A stretch of 64,000 nt of DNA from Otatea glauca (lineage: Eukaryota > Streptophyta > Magnoliopsida > Poales > Poaceae), in the NCBI GenBank assembly GCA_036346275.1, contig CM070711.1:67991078-68055077 (forward strand), in the 5' to 3' direction. The stretch's first letter is position 1; every line of letters starts with the position of its first letter. The notes under the pieces are model-generated. The model had not been told where the DNA came from, searched no databases, and saw only the letters and a program-made list of their open reading frames with translations. Below are positions 60,017 to 64,000 of this stretch, piece after piece. The position numbers and the translations under genes are program-made.

Positions 60017-60905
60017 TCATGTCCTGTACTCCAGAAATGCAGCAGAAGTCTTCTGAAACAACTTTTTGTACTGTTGAACAGTGCGGAGCATCGCATTCAC
60101 ATCCTGCTCAAGTTGACAAATTGTAGTGTGCCTTGCTTGAAGTTCCTCCAGTATATCCCTCTTGGTTGATGCGATTATATAGTCCTTTTCCATCAGCATC
60201 TCCCTCATGCACAGTGCGGTAGCTTGAGTGTCCACGAAAGCTTTTCCCTTATCCAAGACTGCATCCTTCATGTTAGGGACCAGCTAGGATTTGTTGTACA
60301 CTGGCATGGAAAGTTGGGAGAGTTTTGTCAGCTATGAGGTCAAAAGGACCATTTCTGATGACAGTAGGTCTAGGAACAACACCGACATTGTCATTGTGGT
60401 CGGCTTCTTCGTCTTCAATTTCATTCACATGTTGCTGATTCGGTTTAGGGTGGGACTTGGTTCAAAAGACCACCTTCTGAGGCTTGAGGAGTCATCTTGC
60501 TCATCCGTTGTTCGGATGAGACTAAGGAAAGATGAATCATCAGTAGAACTCTAGCAGTTTGCATTTCCACCACCAGCTCCTTTCCCTTCATTGCCTCCCA
60601 TCTCACAACCCAAAACCCTGACATCTGAGGGCAAGCATTGCTGTGGTCCAAGCTCAGCATTTCCCTTGCACATTGAATTTCTCCACCCTCTTCCAAGATT
60701 GCTCTCCTGTAATCCACAGAAACGACACCAGTAACTTGCTTGCCCTTTCCGAAGACTGGCATCTCCTCCAAGTCTCTAATGTTCTGGCTTAACCCAGAAA
60801 TCAATCCTTCCTCCACCTCTGCTTCTGCGCCCGACATTGAGCATTGCTGCTGTCTCTACGAATCAAGCTCCCCCTAATGTTTTGGCTTACTCCAGAAACC
60901 AATCC
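60017..60905 (-). pseudogene. Broken gene with a C-terminal coiled coil, unidentified
   Basis: On the minus strand, coding-like segments run from the Copia LTR downward. The first starts ATG at 60837 (MSGAEAEVEEGLISGLSQN). A second, in a shifted frame, reads QQHVNEIEDEEADHNDNVGV and GPFDLIADKTLPTFHASVQQ, stopping at a TAA before MKDAVLDKGKAFVDTQATAL, which continues REMLMEKDYIIASTKRDI, LEELQARHTTICQLEQDVNA and MLRTVQQYKKLFQKTSAAF to the stop at 60017. The last 80 residues are a clear heptad-rich coiled coil. At least one frameshift and one stop separate the parts, so this is a pseudogene unless introns remove them. A 31-bp duplicated segment (60777-60807 and 60875-60905) encodes related GLISGLSQNIR and GLVSGVSQNIR. 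Family not recognised. Confidence 0.5.
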
Positions 60906-60906
60906 C

Positions 60907-61236
60907 TGTTAGAAATTGACAAGCAAACAAGAACGAAGAAGATCAAACCAACACAGATCAGACACCAGGATTTTAACGTGGAAAAAACCCTTCAATGCGA
61001 AGGGAAAAAAACTACGGGCACTAGCCAGACAAAACTTCACTATTTTGGAGAGAGTTTACAAAACGCCGTATGATTCCTGGCGGCTTACAGATGAAATTTA
61101 AGGTGAACCCTAATCAGATTTGGGGGCTCCGCCGCACCCCCAGCGTCCCAGTGAGTAACAAGCCGATTGACGACGGCCTCCGCTTCGCTCCGCCAACTTG
61201 GCCAGCCTTGATTAGAATTTGGATCACAACATAACA
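60907..61236 (-). repeat. 3' LTR of the Copia element
   Basis: 330 bp with the perfect 5-bp inverted ends TGTTA...TAACA. It contains ttaacgtggaaaaaaccc, a phrase frequent in plant Copia LTRs. The left flank is atccc. Confidence 0.8.
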
Positions 61237-61247
61237 AACTCCACCTT
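61237..61247 (-). other. Polypurine tract
   Basis: On the minus strand aaggtggagtt lies directly before the LTR start, the position and composition of the plus-strand primer of Copia elements. Confidence 0.75.
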
Positions 61248-61339
61248 GAGACAAAATTCCATCTTGTAGCATATAGAATGTAACTTCCCTCCTGAACAAT
61301 AAAGACAGCAACTGGTGGTGCCAAAAACAGCCACTAGGG

Positions 61340-64000
61340 CTAAACAGTTATACCAACTAAGCCTGAGCAAAGCTCAAACTTAGCAACAGGAACAGGCTTA
61401 GTCAACATATCAGCAGCATTATCATGAGTGCTAATCTTGCATACCTTTAGTTCTCCTTCGCAATTACATGCGATATAATGATATTTGATATCAATGTGCT
61501 TTGTTCTTTCATGAAACATTTGATCCTTTGTGAGATGAATTGCACTTTGATCGTCACAAAATAAATTTATGCAAGATGTATCTCCACAAAATTCAACAAA
61601 CAAACCTCTCAACCAAACGCTTCTTTACTTGCATCACAAACGCAATATACTCAACTTGGTGGTAGATAAAGCAACGGTGGGTCAGTAGGCTAGCCCTCCA
61701 ACCGATCGCACATCCACCAACTGTAAACACATAGCCTGTGAGAGACCTTCTCTTGTCTAAATCAAGACATAATTTGAATCAACATATCCAACAAGTCCTC
61801 TCTAGTCTTGCCAAGCGCAAATAAGCATTAGATGTGCCTCGCAAGTACACGAAAATCCACTTGACAAAGATTCCAGGTGTTCTTTACGGGATTAGCCATG
61901 TATCTACCGACTAAACTCATAGCATAAGACAAATCAGACGTGAGCAAACCATAGCATACATTAAAGAACCAACAAAGACTAGAATAGGACACTTTGGACA
62001 TGTACTCAAAATCGAATCGTGCTAGGACATTGAGACGATGACAACTTGAAATGTGGAGCAATTGGAGTACTTACGGCTTAGAATCATGCATATTAAAACG
62101 ATGAAGAACTTTCAATGTAATCTGTCTTGACTAAGAAACAACAAACCGTAACTTCGCTCTACTAATCTCCATACCAAGAATTTTCTTAGCAAAGACCAAG
62201 GTCCTTCATCTCAAATTCGCTACTTAATCAGTGCCTTTAAAGTAGCAATTTCTTTCTTGCTCTTGGTAGCAATCAACATGTCATCAACATATAACAAGAG
62301 GTATATATGTGATCCATCAACAAATTTAATGTAGACACAGCTATCATATAAAGATCTTTTAAAACCATTTGAGATCATAAATGAATCAAACCTCTTATAC
62401 CACTTGTCTTGGCGATCGCTTGGACCATATAATGATTTCTTCAATTTGCATACAAATTCCTCCTTACTGAGCACAATGAAACCTTCAGTGGTCCCTATAA
62501 ATCTCTCTTCTAACTCTCCATGTAGAAAAGCGGTCTTCACATCTAACTGCTCAAGCTCAAGATCATGCATAGCAACAATACTAAAGAAAGTACGAATGGA
62601 ACTATGCTTTACAACTGGAGAGAACACATCATTATAGTCAATACCGGGTATTTGATCAAACCTTTAGCAACTAACCTTGCCTTGAATCTTGTAGGTTCAC
62701 CGAGATAAACCTTCCTTCCTTTTAAAAATCCACTTGCAACGGATGGCTTCTTTCCATTCGACAAGCGAACAATGTCCCATGTACCATTTTTCTCAAGTGA
62801 TCGCATCTCCTCTTGCATAGCAAAGTCCACTTCTCATGGTCACCCAAATCAAAGCTTGATATAAGTGGAGGGTTCAACACAATCAACCTCCTCGGACAAC
62901 TCAAAGCATAACTAATATTGCATTCTTCAATTAATCTCTTCACTGGTTTTCGTACCCTTACGGCCCTATCAAGCGCCGCAGTGGTGGAGGCGCAAAATAG
63001 GAGAAGAATGCACAACAAACAGTGAATCAAGATCAAGAACACGTGTATCCAGGCACCAACATTATCATCACCATATGGTCGCCTCATCCAAGTTCTCCAC
63101 CTGCAAGCTAACTTTCTGTGGTACTTTATCATGAACATTAGAAGAGGGGTTAGCATAGTACATCTCAGATTCATTGAAAACCACACTTCTACTCATCATG
63201 CTCTTCTTAGTTGTAGGGTTCCACAGCTTATAACCTTTTACCCCTGAACCATAACCCAGAAAGACACACTTTGCATCTCTAGGCTCTAATTTTCCATTGT
63301 CCACGTGTGCATAAGCAGTGCAACCAAAAACTTTCAACTGTGAATAATCTGAGGGAGTACCAGACCATACCTCCATGGGTGTTTTCTTGTCAATGGCAAT
63401 GGAAGGTGACCTGTTGATCAAATAGCAAGCTGTGGAGGCAGCCTCGGCCCAGAATTGTCCGCCCATCCCAAAGATTGGACAGCATACAACGTGCTTTGGA
63501 GATGATGGTCCTGTTCATCCGCTCGCTACACCGTTACTCACTGCGGAGTGTGCGGAATGGTGTAGTGCTGACAATACCCTCTTTTCCGTAGAAAAGCTTG
63601 AATTCATGTGAACAAAATTCCATACCATTATCAGTACGCAAAACCTTTACCTTCCTCTCGGTTTGCTTTTCTACCATAACCTTCCAGGCTTTAAAAGCAT
63701 CAAAAGCATCATATTTATGTTTCAGAAAATAAGGAAACACCTTTCTGGAGTAATCATCAATGATAGTAAGCATATAACGACAACCACCAAGTGAGTGCTT
63801 CCGAGAAGGCCCCCACAAATCAGCATGTACATAATCTAATATGCCTTCGGTTGTATGGACAGCAGTATTGAATTTTACCCGCTTATGTTTACCAAAAATG
63901 CAGTGCTCACAGAACTCCATCCCATCATTATTGTATCCTTTCAGAAGGCCTCTCTTGCTCACTCTGCCATGCCGAGTTCACTCATGTGTCCAAGGCGCAT
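61340..64000 (-). pseudogene. Copia pol remnant: integrase, reverse transcriptase, RNase H
   Basis: Reading from 64000 downward: a zinc-binding start with RLGHMSELGMAE, then MEFCEHCIFGKHKRVKF; an integrase core with HADLWGPSRKHSLGG (first Asp) and VLRTDNGMEFCSHEF (second Asp); the Copia block QFWAEAASTACYLINRSPS and FLGYGSGVKGYKLWNP; a reverse transcriptase with QLDVKTAFLHGELEE, VCKLKKSLYG and the catalytic YVDDMLIA (near 62290); and RNase H with CDDQSAIHLTKDQMFHERTK and DMLTKPV. The reading frame is broken repeatedly: near 63960, between 63534 and 63466 where the NGVAER...NRTII region and its catalytic Glu are disrupted, around 62620-62830 and at 62061-62220. It cannot encode a functional polyprotein. 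Sequence style suggests the Tork/Tnt1-like lineage, which is inference. Confidence 0.9.

Larger units (their letters stand above)
60907..64000 (-). mobile_element. Ty1/Copia retrotransposon, minus strand, 5' part outside the window
   Basis: The 3' LTR (60907-61236) is preceded, on the minus strand, by a polypurine tract and by a decayed pol region in the order integrase, reverse transcriptase, RNase H, which defines Copia. The candidate target duplication is atccc (60902-60906); the other side is beyond the window. Gag, protease and the 5' LTR are not visible. The element lies inside the coding-like segment of the gene fragment at 60017-60905. Confidence 0.88.

Overview
This is a plant nuclear window, almost certainly from a grass (Poaceae). 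The two convincing host genes have the GC-rich, alanine/glycine-rich coding style of grass genes, both are plant-specific families, and the rest is grass-type transposon landscape: Tourist-like MITEs, hAT and CACTA elements, long solo LTRs and a Copia element, largely nested. I see no bacterial operons, CRISPR array, rRNA or credible tRNA gene, and no candidate for a new multi-gene system.

Layout. 0-2.2 kb is GC-rich sequence with degenerate tandem repeats. 2.2-4.7 kb holds two MITEs inside an AT-rich repeat and a hAT element with a perfect 8-bp target duplication. 4.9-11.7 kb is two CACTA-like elements carrying antisense fragments of host genes, one of them recognisable as an FDM/IDN2-like (RNA-directed DNA methylation) protein, plus a 0.77-kb fold-back repeat. 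12-16.9 kb is AT-rich repeats. 16.9-19.6 kb is a solo LTR. 19.6-22.1 kb is a CIN-type TCP transcription factor gene with a miR319 site. 22.7-27.8 kb has three short DNA-transposon-like elements. 28.9-33.0 kb is a second, longer solo LTR of the same family. 33.4-34.9 kb is a rearranged LTR region abutting an orphan terminal exon (34.9-35.25 kb). 36.3-37.2 kb is an intronless ATL-type RING-H2 ubiquitin ligase gene with a clear TATA box. 37.6-45.5 kb holds a TIR element, an inverted-repeat cluster and two tandem arrays. 45.6-46.6 kb is a decayed Ulp1-like multi-exon pseudogene. About 46.9-54.4 kb is minus-strand LTR sequence of the solo-LTR family. 54.4-60 kb is mostly unassigned repeats, including an LTR-like promoter. 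60.0-60.9 kb is a broken coiled-coil gene into which a minus-strand Ty1/Copia element (60.9 kb to the window end) has inserted.

The two intact host genes are independent of each other: the TCP factor is a nuclear growth/differentiation regulator expected to be under miR319 control, and the ATL protein is a membrane-anchored E3 ligase. Most other open frames are chance frames in GC-rich repeats. Boundaries of repeats were placed by eye from terminal motifs and target duplications, so those without both are approximate.
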